64,000 nt of DNA from Fulvivirga lutea (GTDB lineage Bacteria > Bacteroidota > Bacteroidia > Cytophagales > Cyclobacteriaceae). Below, piece after piece: positions 55,040 to 63,359 of this stretch. Numbering within the stretch: position 1 is the first letter of the stretch; the number at the start of each line of letters is the position of its first letter. Made by a program: the position numbers and the translations under genes. The notes under the pieces are model-generated. The model saw only the letters and a list, made by a program, of their open reading frames with translations. It had not been told where the DNA came from and did no database searches. The stretch is taken from contig NZ_CP070608.1 in NCBI RefSeq assembly GCF_017068455.1, forward strand, positions 1,655,488 through 1,719,487, read 5' to 3'.

Positions 55040-56155
55040 TTATTCAATTTTTTTTAGGTAGTCAATAAATTCAGATGAGAAAACATGATCACCAGCCGAT
55101 TCTTGAGTCACTTCGTTATAGATTTCGATAAATTGAATAGGGTCATCATAATTGTCAATTAGTATTTGAAGATTCTTTTTTTTTGCAATTTTTAGAGACA
55201 TATAGAATCCATTGGTGTGTCCGCCAAATGCGAAGAAATTTTCTAACCGACCATAGTAAGTTAGCGAATCAATCTCTTGATTTAGGAATGTATTGGTTAG
55301 CAAGTCTAGATTTTTCAATTTCTTTGGCGTGTTCTCATAATCGGAATTATACATATCGATTATTGTCTTTGGGTAAAGGCTCAGTTTTTGAATAGGAGGC
55401 TCATCTTTATCAATTAAATCAGCTACTCCTTCTTGATGAATCTTGTTCAATTGTATCATCAATGGGTGTTCATAACGCTTTGCCGTTAGAGCTCTGTAAT
55501 TGTGGTGAAACTCGTGTGCAATAATTTTAATGAGATCATCTGTACCTCGGTTCAAGGCCATATTCAAGTCGAAGACTATGGCATTTTCCATCACTTTTGC
55601 ATCAGGGTCTGATAGTATCAAATGAATATCATATAATTTAGGTAGTGAGTCCAGTACTCGCTTTGGAAGATATGTTCTAGCCAGAGAGTCTCCAGAAGTT
55701 ATCAGTTCATTAAAATCTGTTGATTCAAGAAAAATTTGTGCCTTATCAAAGTTGTTTTTAAGGTCGCGAAAATTTCGAATGAGGGATAATTTAAAATAGT
55801 CCTGATCCATAAGAAGAGGGATATTCATGAGACTATCTAGCTTATCTTCATATGCAGGGTTAAAAACTGTTTCAACCGCAGCTTTTATTTCTCTCTTTTG
55901 GGAGGGAGAATTTGAATAAATTAGATAGTTACTGTAACCTTCAGAATTAAAAAGACTTTCCCACTCTTCGTCTGAAACGTTTTTGTTTGCTTGTAATAAT
56001 TTGGCTATTTCTATTGCCTTTACAGCCGATTCAGTTGTGAAATTATATTCTGAATATTGACTGGATTTTCCATTATTAGAAGGCCTCACACACGCAAGAA
56101 GAATTAAAGAAATAGTAATGAAGAGAGGCCATCTGCTTGGCTTTATTAATGTCAT
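55040..56155 (-). CDS. HExxH zinc-peptidase-like lipoprotein (DUF5700-like)
   Basis: 371 residues from the ATG at 56155, giving a lipobox (LFITISLILLAC); alternative in-frame Mets at 56179 and 56194 add 8-13 residues. HEFHH at 214-218 in IIAHEFHHNYRA is a zinc motif, preceded by VFDLNMALNRGTDDLI. The family appears to be the putative Zn-dependent DUF5700 type. It lies in the block bounded by inverted repeats. Its Cys-anchored position suggests periplasm or surface. Confidence 0.75.
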   Translation of the reverse strand: MTLIKPSRWPLFITISLILLACVRPSNNGKSSQYSEYNFTTESAVKAIEIAKLLQANKNVSDEEWESLFNSEGYSNYLIYSNSPSQKREIKAAVETVFNPAYEDKLDSLMNIPLLMDQDYFKLSLIRNFRDLKNNFDKAQIFLESTDFNELITSGDSLARTYLPKRVLDSLPKLYDIHLILSDPDAKVMENAIVFDLNMALNRGTDDLIKIIAHEFHHNYRALTAKRYEHPLMIQLNKIHQEGVADLIDKDEPPIQKLSLYPKTIIDMYNSDYENTPKKLKNLDLLTNTFLNQEIDSLTYYGRLENFFAFGGHTNGFYMSLKIAKKKNLQILIDNYDDPIQFIEIYNEVTQESAGDHVFSSEFIDYLKKIE

Positions 56156-56193
56156 ATAATTCAAGTTGGTTTTAATCATGAAGCAATTTTGCA

Positions 56194-57387
56194 TTAATAG
56201 TTGTTATCATTATCGTACTTATCGTCCGGAGCAAGTATGAGGATGTCATAATTCATCACTTCATATAGGTACGGGTCACTGGTTTGTATTTCTGTATTGA
56301 TAATGAGCTTGCGAATAGGACGTAAATCAACTACTGTCCATTGGTCTTTAAGCCCGATTGATTGCAACATTTTGAGAGAAGAATTATTACCCTTGTACTT
56401 ACCATTTAAATAGGGGTTGAAAAATCGAATGTTAACAAACTCAAGTCCTTCTTTTATAGCTTTTTCTGTGATATGCTTTCCAAGGTCGTTTACGCCAAAA
56501 GGTGAAATATCATGCGTGAGATGAACATTGCCCATTTTTAAAAGAATTTTTTTCGGTTTTCTTTTTTCGAAATGGAAGTCAAAATTGGATTTCAAATAGT
56601 CAGCGCGCTGTTGACTACTATAAATACCAGATGCTTCTTTGCAATAAATCTCCCAACTAAGTCTTAAATCTTCAATAACTTTTAAAGCATTCTGATTTTC
56701 TTGAACACCTTCAAAATACTCGTTTATTAGTTTATTTGATTGATACCAACAATAAATAGGTTCACGTTTAATTTTAGATTTAAAGAGGTTTTTATGAATT
56801 ACTTCTTTCACTTCTTTATAAAGCTCCTGGTTGGTTCCGTTGGAAGCCAGAGATTGAATTCTGTCCAAAAGCATTTCATAAGAATAGGCATACTCTTGAT
56901 CAAGCCCCCAGAATTCAAAATTCAAATACTGAGCTCTATCCATGAAAAGAGCATCGCTTTCTCTGTTTACGAAAACTAATGGCGTTTTTGATGCCCGTTT
57001 TTTTCCGTATTTTCTATTGAGGTAACGAATAGATTGACTTAACCTCACAGAATCCTCTGCATATTCATTCAGAATTTCAGCTGAATTAGGGCCTAACTCC
57101 AGAGCAAAAGTGTTGAAGTCAATCTCATTCAAAACAGGTAGTAGTGCAGCTGTAAACTTGCTCAGTTCTGTGGAGTGGTGCTTCTCGGCTACACCAACAA
57201 AGTGGCTTTCTCCGATAAGATTTTTCCATAGCGCCTTAGTACTTTCAGAAAACGTATTCTTATCGTTAATGGTGAAACGATAGGAATACTCTAATAATTT
57301 TTCAGCGCTCAATTCTTCCTGTGCGAATAAGCAATTAGTTTTTATAGTAATGAAAACCAGCCACAGAAGGTAAAAACGTAATATCAT
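56194..57387 (-). CDS. Exported TraB/Ere/TIKI-like protein
   Basis: 397 residues from the ATG at 57387 (RFYLLWLVFITIKTNCLFAQ signal peptide); an earlier Met at 57435 lies within the flanking repeat and is not used. FVGVAEKHHSTELSKFTAAL, NTFALELGPNSAEIL and KMGNVHLTHDI are in the order of catalytic-like strands of the erythromycin esterase/ChaN/TraB group (ExH, E, GNxH). Substrate unknown. Ends 38 bp before the HExxH lipoprotein start, forming a two-gene unit. Confidence 0.65.
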   Translation of the reverse strand: MILRFYLLWLVFITIKTNCLFAQEELSAEKLLEYSYRFTINDKNTFSESTKALWKNLIGESHFVGVAEKHHSTELSKFTAALLPVLNEIDFNTFALELGPNSAEILNEYAEDSVRLSQSIRYLNRKYGKKRASKTPLVFVNRESDALFMDRAQYLNFEFWGLDQEYAYSYEMLLDRIQSLASNGTNQELYKEVKEVIHKNLFKSKIKREPIYCWYQSNKLINEYFEGVQENQNALKVIEDLRLSWEIYCKEASGIYSSQQRADYLKSNFDFHFEKRKPKKILLKMGNVHLTHDISPFGVNDLGKHITEKAIKEGLEFVNIRFFNPYLNGKYKGNNSSLKMLQSIGLKDQWTVVDLRPIRKLIINTEIQTSDPYLYEVMNYDILILAPDDKYDNDNNY

Positions 57388-57415
57388 TATGTTTTGAGGA
57401 TTTTGATTCTTAAAT

Positions 57416-57427
57416 AGGTTACAACAA
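57416..57427. repeat. Right inverted repeat of the two-gene block
   Basis: AGGTTACAACAA, the inverse of 55027-55038. It lies 28 bp upstream of the 5' gene of the block. The minus strand beyond it carries GCGCATGTTCGG, related to the left element. A short CACTA/TAGTG hairpin is nearby (about 57453-57469). Confidence 0.55.
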
Positions 57428-57572
57428 CCGAACATGCGCTATTACACATACTCACTATTGGCTTAGTGGTTTATATTCGCACTATCTGTCAAATATACGC
57501 CATTGTATTTTTATAAGTCAATTAATCATTAATATAGTTTAATTTCTAATTGACCCATCACTTACTAAGCTG

Positions 57573-57944
57573 CTATCTATGCTGGTCAATCAAAATAACG
57601 TTACCATCGGGGTCGGTGATGGTGAAACTTGCCGGGCCTGAACTTGAGCTATCAATTTTTTCACCGGTGTCAACTCCTTCTTCAGTCAGCGTTTGCTGAA
57701 TTTTACGAATATCATCAAAGTCAGCCAGGTTTTCGGCATTTTCATTCCAGCCGGGGTTAAAGGTGAGAATATTACCTTCAAACATTCCCTGAAACAGTCC
57801 AATTAAAGAGTTTCCATTTTTCATAATCAGGTAATTCTGTTTCATGTCACCTCCAAAAACGGAAAATCCCATTTTTTCATAAAATGCTTTTGAGGCTGCC
57901 AAGTCTTTTACACTTAAGCTAATTGAAAATGCTCCTAGTTTCAT
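57573..57944 (-). CDS. VOC/glyoxalase-family protein
   Basis: 123 residues. Two beta-alpha-beta-beta-beta repeats: FSISLSVKDLAASKAFYEKMGFSVFGGD and the closing SSSGPASFTITDPDGNVILIDQH. The metal ligands usual in glyoxalase I are partly replaced (Ser/Lys/Gln at H/E sites), so this is a general VOC protein, possibly a resistance or dioxygenase relative. Substrate unknown. Confidence 0.85.
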   Translation of the reverse strand: MKLGAFSISLSVKDLAASKAFYEKMGFSVFGGDMKQNYLIMKNGNSLIGLFQGMFEGNILTFNPGWNENAENLADFDDIRKIQQTLTEEGVDTGEKIDSSSSGPASFTITDPDGNVILIDQHR

Positions 57945-57971
57945 GGTTTAGTTATTTATTGATAAAATAAG

Positions 57972-58862
57972 TTAAAAATTAAAATTAGGTTGTACAACAT
58001 CAAATTCCGGAGAAGCTTCAAATAACTCATCTAGAATCCATTTATGCGCTTGACCGTAAATAATAAGTACTCGCTCTTCATCTGTTTTGCATAAATTCCG
58101 AGTATTCACAAATAATCTTGTATTCCTCCTGTACCAATGGCGTGTAAGGTCTGCACCAATATATTTGTCTCCATAACCAAGATTAACAAGACCTGTTAAC
58201 CACAGCATTTTATTTCTTTTCAGCACCTCCGAGCTGTTGATCAGAGAAAGGTATTCTTTTAAACTGAGCTTTGTCAGCAAGCTATCCATATAGGTGTTAT
58301 AGGTTTTATTAACCTGATCATATTCCTGCCAAATACTCATTTGATCTAAACTATCACCGTAAGCTTCCCAATCATCTACACTCACCACGGTTTCGGGTTG
58401 TGGTGGCCTATTATCAATACAATGAACCTTGTTTAATCCGGCTTTTTTAGCAATTCTAAAGCCTAGTTGAAAAGCCTCGTTGGTTTTAAGCTCCCAATTA
58501 TTATATAAGTAGTAATTGTAAAGTGTGTCAATGGTAGGTTGATATTTGGGCAGCCACTCAACGGCTATAATGGTTGGTTGATAGTTATGAACAATACTAT
58601 CGGTTAACACCTCAATTTGATTTTGACTTTCATTGGTCGATATATCAAGGTGGTTTTTAGCTACCACATCGCTGCCATCACCGCTACGGTTAAAATGAAA
58701 AGTGCCCAACACCATCACCTTATGCTTATATTTTGTTAATTGAGGGGGTAAGTTCTCAATAGCTTTGTTAACAGCACTTCCTTTTGAGGCATTTATAGCT
58801 GTTTTTTCACAGGAGGTATAAATAGATGAGAGTATTAAAAGCGTAATTAATCTTGTCATCAT
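57972..58862 (-). CDS. DUF5694-like lipoprotein (TraB/TIKI-type fold)
   Basis: 296 residues. Lipobox LLILSSIYTSC. VMVLGTFHFNRSGDGSD, YQPTIIAVEWLPKYQPTID and VLIIYGQAHKWILDELFE are the GTFHF / xVE / GxAH strands of DUF5694, related to the erythromycin-esterase/TIKI group. Catalysis is possible but not shown. A second, differently arranged member of the group is at 56.2-57.4 kb. Confidence 0.75.
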   Translation of the reverse strand: MMTRLITLLILSSIYTSCEKTAINASKGSAVNKAIENLPPQLTKYKHKVMVLGTFHFNRSGDGSDVVAKNHLDISTNESQNQIEVLTDSIVHNYQPTIIAVEWLPKYQPTIDTLYNYYLYNNWELKTNEAFQLGFRIAKKAGLNKVHCIDNRPPQPETVVSVDDWEAYGDSLDQMSIWQEYDQVNKTYNTYMDSLLTKLSLKEYLSLINSSEVLKRNKMLWLTGLVNLGYGDKYIGADLTRHWYRRNTRLFVNTRNLCKTDEERVLIIYGQAHKWILDELFEASPEFDVVQPNFNF

Positions 58863-58880
58863 AATTGATAAGTATTTAAA

Positions 58881-59672
58881 TTATTGCCCACCATAATACT
58901 GAGTCATATCCAAAGCAAAATGGAGCGGAAAGAACCATGCGATATCTTTTGATTTGCTCAATGCAGTAAATACAATCGTACCAATGAGTGTGTCTAAAAA
59001 GAGATTTTGAAACTCCTGAATACTGGCGCCAGTGGAAATTAAACTTGGAATATGAGCCGCAGCAAAAAGAAAGGCAACGATTGCTATACTCCATTTTTGA
59101 CCTACCCAAGCTGATAACCTGAAGAATAAGAGTGCAATAGCGCAATCTTCCATAAACACTTGAACTAAGTGAGATATGTTTCGAGGTTGATAGACATTAC
59201 CAAGCATTTCTCCGATTGGTGCAGTATTATTTCTTTCAAGATGATAGACCAATAATGCTATTAGAGAGATACCAAAGCCAATTACTATTCTTATTCCTAC
59301 ATTTCTTTTACTCAACCAAATGGTTTCGGTTGATTGTTTTCGAATCAGAAGAAGAATAAAAACGGGTGAAAATATTAAGGCTTGATTAAGCGCATCAATG
59401 AGCTTGTAATTACCTGAATTAGGGATAAGCAAGTTATTTACATAAAGCTGTCCGACACCTATTATGCCTATAATTGCGAAGGTGGCATACAAGAGCTCCA
59501 GTGAAGGTTTTTGCATTTCTGGGTTCGCATCATCCTTCCAGAATCTCCCGAATGAAGTGTAGCTATAAAGCACATACCATACTATGGTAGCAAGGGCATA
59601 GCTTGTGATTAAAGATCCGTAATGTTCAAACATAAAATTAGATGGCTGTATTTGAGAACTAATATGAGACAT
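58881..59672 (-). CDS. CPBP/CAAX-like membrane protein with altered motif 1
   Basis: 263 residues with about seven membrane spans. Motif 1 reads MEDCAIALLFFR, that is ED in place of the catalytic EE. Motif 2 is FAAAHIPS (FxxxH) and motif 3 HFALDMTQY (HxxxD). These place it in the CPBP intramembrane protease family, but the changed second Glu may impair activity. Divergent from the AraC-type gene at 59.8 kb. Confidence 0.7.
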   Translation of the reverse strand: MSHISSQIQPSNFMFEHYGSLITSYALATIVWYVLYSYTSFGRFWKDDANPEMQKPSLELLYATFAIIGIIGVGQLYVNNLLIPNSGNYKLIDALNQALIFSPVFILLLIRKQSTETIWLSKRNVGIRIVIGFGISLIALLVYHLERNNTAPIGEMLGNVYQPRNISHLVQVFMEDCAIALLFFRLSAWVGQKWSIAIVAFLFAAAHIPSLISTGASIQEFQNLFLDTLIGTIVFTALSKSKDIAWFFPLHFALDMTQYYGGQ

Positions 59673-59787
59673 GCCTCTAAATCATGCCATTTTCATTATG
59701 TCTCAAAAAGGTTTTGAGAAACCTTTAGTACTATTTAACTATCTTTCAATTTGAATTACAGGCAATTAAACCTGCTAAAAAGTACTT

Positions 59788-60870
59788 ATGACTCAGGATG
59801 TTTTCTTTACTGCTTCGTCTATTGTAATTGGTTCTCAAATACTGGCAGTATCTGTTTTGTTGCTTTTTGGTGGGGAAAGAAAACATAAACTATTGGGTGT
59901 TATTGGGTTAATCATCACCTTAAGTTTCCTTTATCCATGGTTTCAGGAAGATATCGCAGATAGTACTTTGCTGAAAATTGTATTTGCAGGCAAGAAATAT
60001 ATGCTGTTGCCACCTCTTTTATATTCCTACCTATTAATTCACATCTCTGAGGATCGAAAACTTACTAAACATCTCATTTTCCCAGGTATTTACATTTTCA
60101 TGTTTCTAATTCTACAGACAGTTGGTGAATCTTTCTATTTGCAAAACCGAGGGCCGATTAATGCAATTCATTACATAACTTGTTTCATATACTTTCTTGT
60201 GTACTTCATTTCAGGAATTCACAAAGCACGCTATGAAATAAGGTATCAGCTAATTCGCTCAGCTTCAATTAAATACATTTCATTTTTTCTGTTATTCAAT
60301 GCAATTGAAATCATTTATTTATTTGTCCAGGTTATTATTTTATTCTCGATAGAGCTGGGGTATGTCGATGAGCAAAACACTTCACTTGCCAATTATTACC
60401 AATACTCCATCGGCCTTACTATTATCTATGGGTCAGCTTTACTATTTTATTTGTTATCAGAGTCTGGTCTGATGCGGAATTCACTGTTAACGAAGAAGGT
60501 TACATTAGATGCCCGATTACGAGAAGAAAAGTCGCAGCTCAAAGATCAGCTGACGGATCAAATTGTTTCCAATAAGTTATATACCAATCCTGACTTTAAT
60601 CTTCAAGCAGCAGCCAACCATTTCAATATCAATGAATCGGTCATCAGTTCCTATTTTAGAGAGCATGAAAAACGCAGCTTTCATGATTATTTACATGAGC
60701 TAAGAATTAAAGAATTCAAATATTTGGTCAAGCAAAATAACAGTCAGATTTACAATTTAGAAGGCTTGGCCAATATGGCCGGTTTTAATTCCAGAGCAAC
60801 TTTTTATAGAGTATTTAAAAGCCATGAAAAAATAACTCCAAAAGAGTATTTAGAGAAGGCCTTATCTTAA
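59788..60870 (+). CDS. Membrane-anchored AraC-family regulator
   Basis: 360 residues. Six or seven hydrophobic spans in the first ~220 residues, then a cytoplasmic linker and an AraC double HTH (LQAAANHFNINESVISSYFREHEKRSFHDYL; LEGLANMAGFNSRATFYRVFKSHEKITPKEYL). Such proteins are thought to sense a membrane or external ligand directly. It may control the divergent CPBP-like gene, 115 bp away. Confidence 0.85.
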   Translation: MTQDVFFTASSIVIGSQILAVSVLLLFGGERKHKLLGVIGLIITLSFLYPWFQEDIADSTLLKIVFAGKKYMLLPPLLYSYLLIHISEDRKLTKHLIFPGIYIFMFLILQTVGESFYLQNRGPINAIHYITCFIYFLVYFISGIHKARYEIRYQLIRSASIKYISFFLLFNAIEIIYLFVQVIILFSIELGYVDEQNTSLANYYQYSIGLTIIYGSALLFYLLSESGLMRNSLLTKKVTLDARLREEKSQLKDQLTDQIVSNKLYTNPDFNLQAAANHFNINESVISSYFREHEKRSFHDYLHELRIKEFKYLVKQNNSQIYNLEGLANMAGFNSRATFYRVFKSHEKITPKEYLEKALS

Positions 60871-60941
60871 AATACTGAAACTCGTTTGATTTGAAACAAC
60901 ATATTCAAATCTTTTAGTTGTCCAACCTAGCTCTAAAGCAA

Positions 60942-61391
60942 TTAATGAGTTGTTTTATTTTTGAATTGCACATAAAAGCTCGTAATGATGGCAAGCGAAG
61001 AAATAATGGTCATGATAGTTCCTGGCACAAAATTTACGAACCCACCAAGATCTAAAAATAGAAAATACCCTAAATCGGCCAGGCCTCCGGTTAATGCTGC
61101 TAAAAATATCGCACTGGTATTACCCTTCCAGATAAAAAATGCTGATATAAAGGTAACTAGGCCAATCCAAAACAGATTGAACCCGTGCTGGCCAACCACA
61201 GCACCTACAGCTTTAGGATAGTCTAACACTAAAACTTCAGGATTAACTGCATCAGCAATTCCAATAAAAGACGCACTAATATCCTCAATAAGAACACCTT
61301 TCATAGTCATCACTCCGGCTAGCATGTGCACTAAACCCCAGATGATCCAAAGTAGGCTAGAAGTTTTTAGTAGTATGGATGATTTATTCAT
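60942..61391 (-). CDS. Small four-span membrane protein
   Basis: 149 residues with four hydrophobic spans (LLWIIWGLVHMLAGVMTMKG, GFNLFWIGLVTFISAFFIW, SAIFLAALTGGLADLGYFLFLDLGGFVNFVPGTI). The motif LVHMLAGV and WGxVH opening recur in small Bacteroidota membrane proteins; no specific family recalled. Function unknown. Confidence 0.72.
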   Translation of the reverse strand: MNKSSILLKTSSLLWIIWGLVHMLAGVMTMKGVLIEDISASFIGIADAVNPEVLVLDYPKAVGAVVGQHGFNLFWIGLVTFISAFFIWKGNTSAIFLAALTGGLADLGYFLFLDLGGFVNFVPGTIMTIISSLAIITSFYVQFKNKTTH

Positions 61392-61475
61392 TTTATTGGA
61401 AATATAGTTTAGTCAAATTTCCAGATTAAAAAGTGGCCATCCATTAATGTAGATTAAGAAATATAAAGGGTTATC

Positions 61476-61937
61476 TTATTTATATCTTTCCCTCTTTAAT
61501 TTACTCAGGGCTTCTGGAGTTATTCCTAGGTAGGACGCAATCATCTTTTGAGGCACACGCTGTACAATGTTAGGATAAGTTGCTATAAAATGCTCATAGC
61601 GTTCAATTCCAGAAGCACACATTAGCATAATCACTCTTTTCTGTAAAACATTGAGGCGTTTGATTAACTTCTGAACGTCATGTTCCTTATGAGTATCTTT
61701 TTGTTTTTGCCAAACAACGGAGTCTTCCAATGCATCGATAAATAAATCACTTGGCGTATCTGGTGGCACATTATCTGCAATAATCCAACCTTCTGAAGCG
61801 AACATAAAAATATGCTCTTTTCCATTATCACTAATTGCATAACTTCTTAACAGGCCAGATTCTACTTGATATACCTTGCTATTCAATTCCCCTATCCTTT
61901 GCAGAATTTGACCTTTTTTTATTTCGATTCGCTTCAA
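61476..61937 (-). CDS. Crp/Fnr-type regulator with a shortened 5' end
   Basis: 153 residues from a TTG. The beta-roll opens directly at MKRIEIKKGQILQRIGE, so the first ~30 residues of the usual ~185-190 are missing. The C-terminal helix-turn-helix ASYLGITPEALSKLKRE is complete. Upstream, in a different frame, a short ATG frame (61995-61948) encodes HFTQNIEKLKAFVS, which could be the lost N terminus, so a frameshift or deletion is possible. Function therefore uncertain. Confidence 0.6.
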   Translation of the reverse strand: MKRIEIKKGQILQRIGELNSKVYQVESGLLRSYAISDNGKEHIFMFASEGWIIADNVPPDTPSDLFIDALEDSVVWQKQKDTHKEHDVQKLIKRLNVLQKRVIMLMCASGIERYEHFIATYPNIVQRVPQKMIASYLGITPEALSKLKRERYK

Positions 61938-62023
61938 GTTGTTGCTTTTAACTTACGAACGCTTTTAATTTCTCAATGTTCTGTGTGAAATGCATGTTAA
62001 TTTTTGCACTGAACACAAATGAA

Positions 62024-62053
62024 TATAATCTAATAGAATTCAATTAGATTATA
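62024..62053. repeat. 11-bp inverted repeat
   Basis: TATAATCTAAT (62024-62034) and ATTAGATTATA (62043-62053) are exact inverses around AGAATTCA. It overlaps the last codons of the kinase gene. It may be a weak terminator for the kinase operon or an operator for the Crp-like gene. Confidence 0.45.
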
Positions 62054-63359
62054 TAATCACTTCAAAAACCGTTTTACCTTGCTCTGAACTTACTGAAATT
62101 GTTCCATTATGAAGCCTGATAATCTGTCGGCAAAGTGCAAGGCCAATACCAGAACCTTCATCTTTGGTTGTGAAGAATGGAATAAAAATTTGGTCGATTT
62201 TATCATCAGAAATGCCTGTACCGTTGTCTTCAATTAAGATGTTCACTTTATCATCGCCAAAAGCTCTAATGATTAGTTGAGGCTCTTCAACTTCTTCAAG
62301 GGCTTCCAGCGCGTTCTTAATTAAATTGATGAAAACTTGCTCCAAAAGTCCACTATCAGCTAATAGTGAAACGTTATCGTCAATAATCAACTTATACTTC
62401 ATCCTTTTTAATTCAGTTTGAAAGAGTAGCAAAACACGTTCTACAAGCGGCTTTAGTTCTACCTTTTGAAAATTGGGCTTTGGAATTTTAGTCAGCTTTT
62501 TATAGGCCTCAGTAAAGTTTTGTAATCCGGCACTCCGTTGATGTATGGCATCCAATCCCTGGGAAAGCTTGTTCATTTCTTCAGGCTGGCCATGAGCATT
62601 TTCTGCAATTACTTTAAGGGTTTCAGAAAGCGAAGTAATTGGGGTTACCGAGTTCATGATCTCATGGGTGAGTACGCGAATAAGTTTTTGCCAGGCTTCC
62701 ATTTCAGAACTATCTAATTCATTCTTTATATTCTGGAATGAGATAAGTTTGTAGTAATCTTCACCCAATTTGAACTCAGTGGCATGCACAGAAAGTTGAA
62801 GTAACTGCCCACCTATTTGTATTTTCTTCAGTTTGTTTTCGTTAGGCTTAATTTCTCGTAAGAAGTCTGGTAATTCAGGGTCAACAGAACTAAAATTATT
62901 TAAAAAGGCTACTTGTTTTCTAGCCAGCAATTTTTGCAAAGCTCTATTCATTAAATGTATTCGCTCGTTTCTATCGAAACTGAGAATCCCTACTTTAACA
63001 TGATCTACCAATGATTCTAAATACAGGTGCTGGACTTCTTTTTGCGAACTTATGAGCTCAAAACGCTGAGTAATTTTATTGAAGGCCGAATACAATTTAT
63101 TGAATGACTTACCCTTTCCGCTCTCTGAAAATTTAGTGGTAAAATCATTTTGCAATAGTGCCAGTAGAAATGAAGTAAAATCACGATTGGTACGATCTAC
63201 ATACCAGACAAACTCAATAATAGCAATAACTAAAAAAATGATTAGATAAACTGACCTTAAGTAACGAGTGTCAACAAGAAGAAAATAGATGTGCAGACCA
63301 ATAATGGTGGTGATGATTAATATCCTAAGAAGAATGTTGAGTCTGAAATTGCGAATCAT
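62049..63359 (-). CDS. NtrB-type sensor histidine kinase
   Basis: 436 residues. Two membrane spans near the N terminus (NILLRILIITTIIGLHIYFL, LRSVYLIIFLVIAIIEFVWY) with a very short periplasmic loop, then a PAS-like region (VKVGILSFDRNERIHLMNRAL). H232 in RVLTHEIMNSVTPITSLSE is the phosphorylation site, followed by NLIKNALEAL and the G boxes DNGTGIS and GSGIGLALCRQIIR. It overlaps the regulator gene by four bases (ATGA). Confidence 0.92.
   Translation of the reverse strand: MIRNFRLNILLRILIITTIIGLHIYFLLVDTRYLRSVYLIIFLVIAIIEFVWYVDRTNRDFTSFLLALLQNDFTTKFSESGKGKSFNKLYSAFNKITQRFELISSQKEVQHLYLESLVDHVKVGILSFDRNERIHLMNRALQKLLARKQVAFLNNFSSVDPELPDFLREIKPNENKLKKIQIGGQLLQLSVHATEFKLGEDYYKLISFQNIKNELDSSEMEAWQKLIRVLTHEIMNSVTPITSLSETLKVIAENAHGQPEEMNKLSQGLDAIHQRSAGLQNFTEAYKKLTKIPKPNFQKVELKPLVERVLLLFQTELKRMKYKLIIDDNVSLLADSGLLEQVFINLIKNALEALEEVEEPQLIIRAFGDDKVNILIEDNGTGISDDKIDQIFIPFFTTKDEGSGIGLALCRQIIRLHNGTISVSSEQGKTVFEVII

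Noticed and set aside
54978-57427. Genuine integron attC cassette
   Set aside because: The GTTRRRY/RYYYAAC core boxes are missing and no integrase is present; kept only as a structural analogy.
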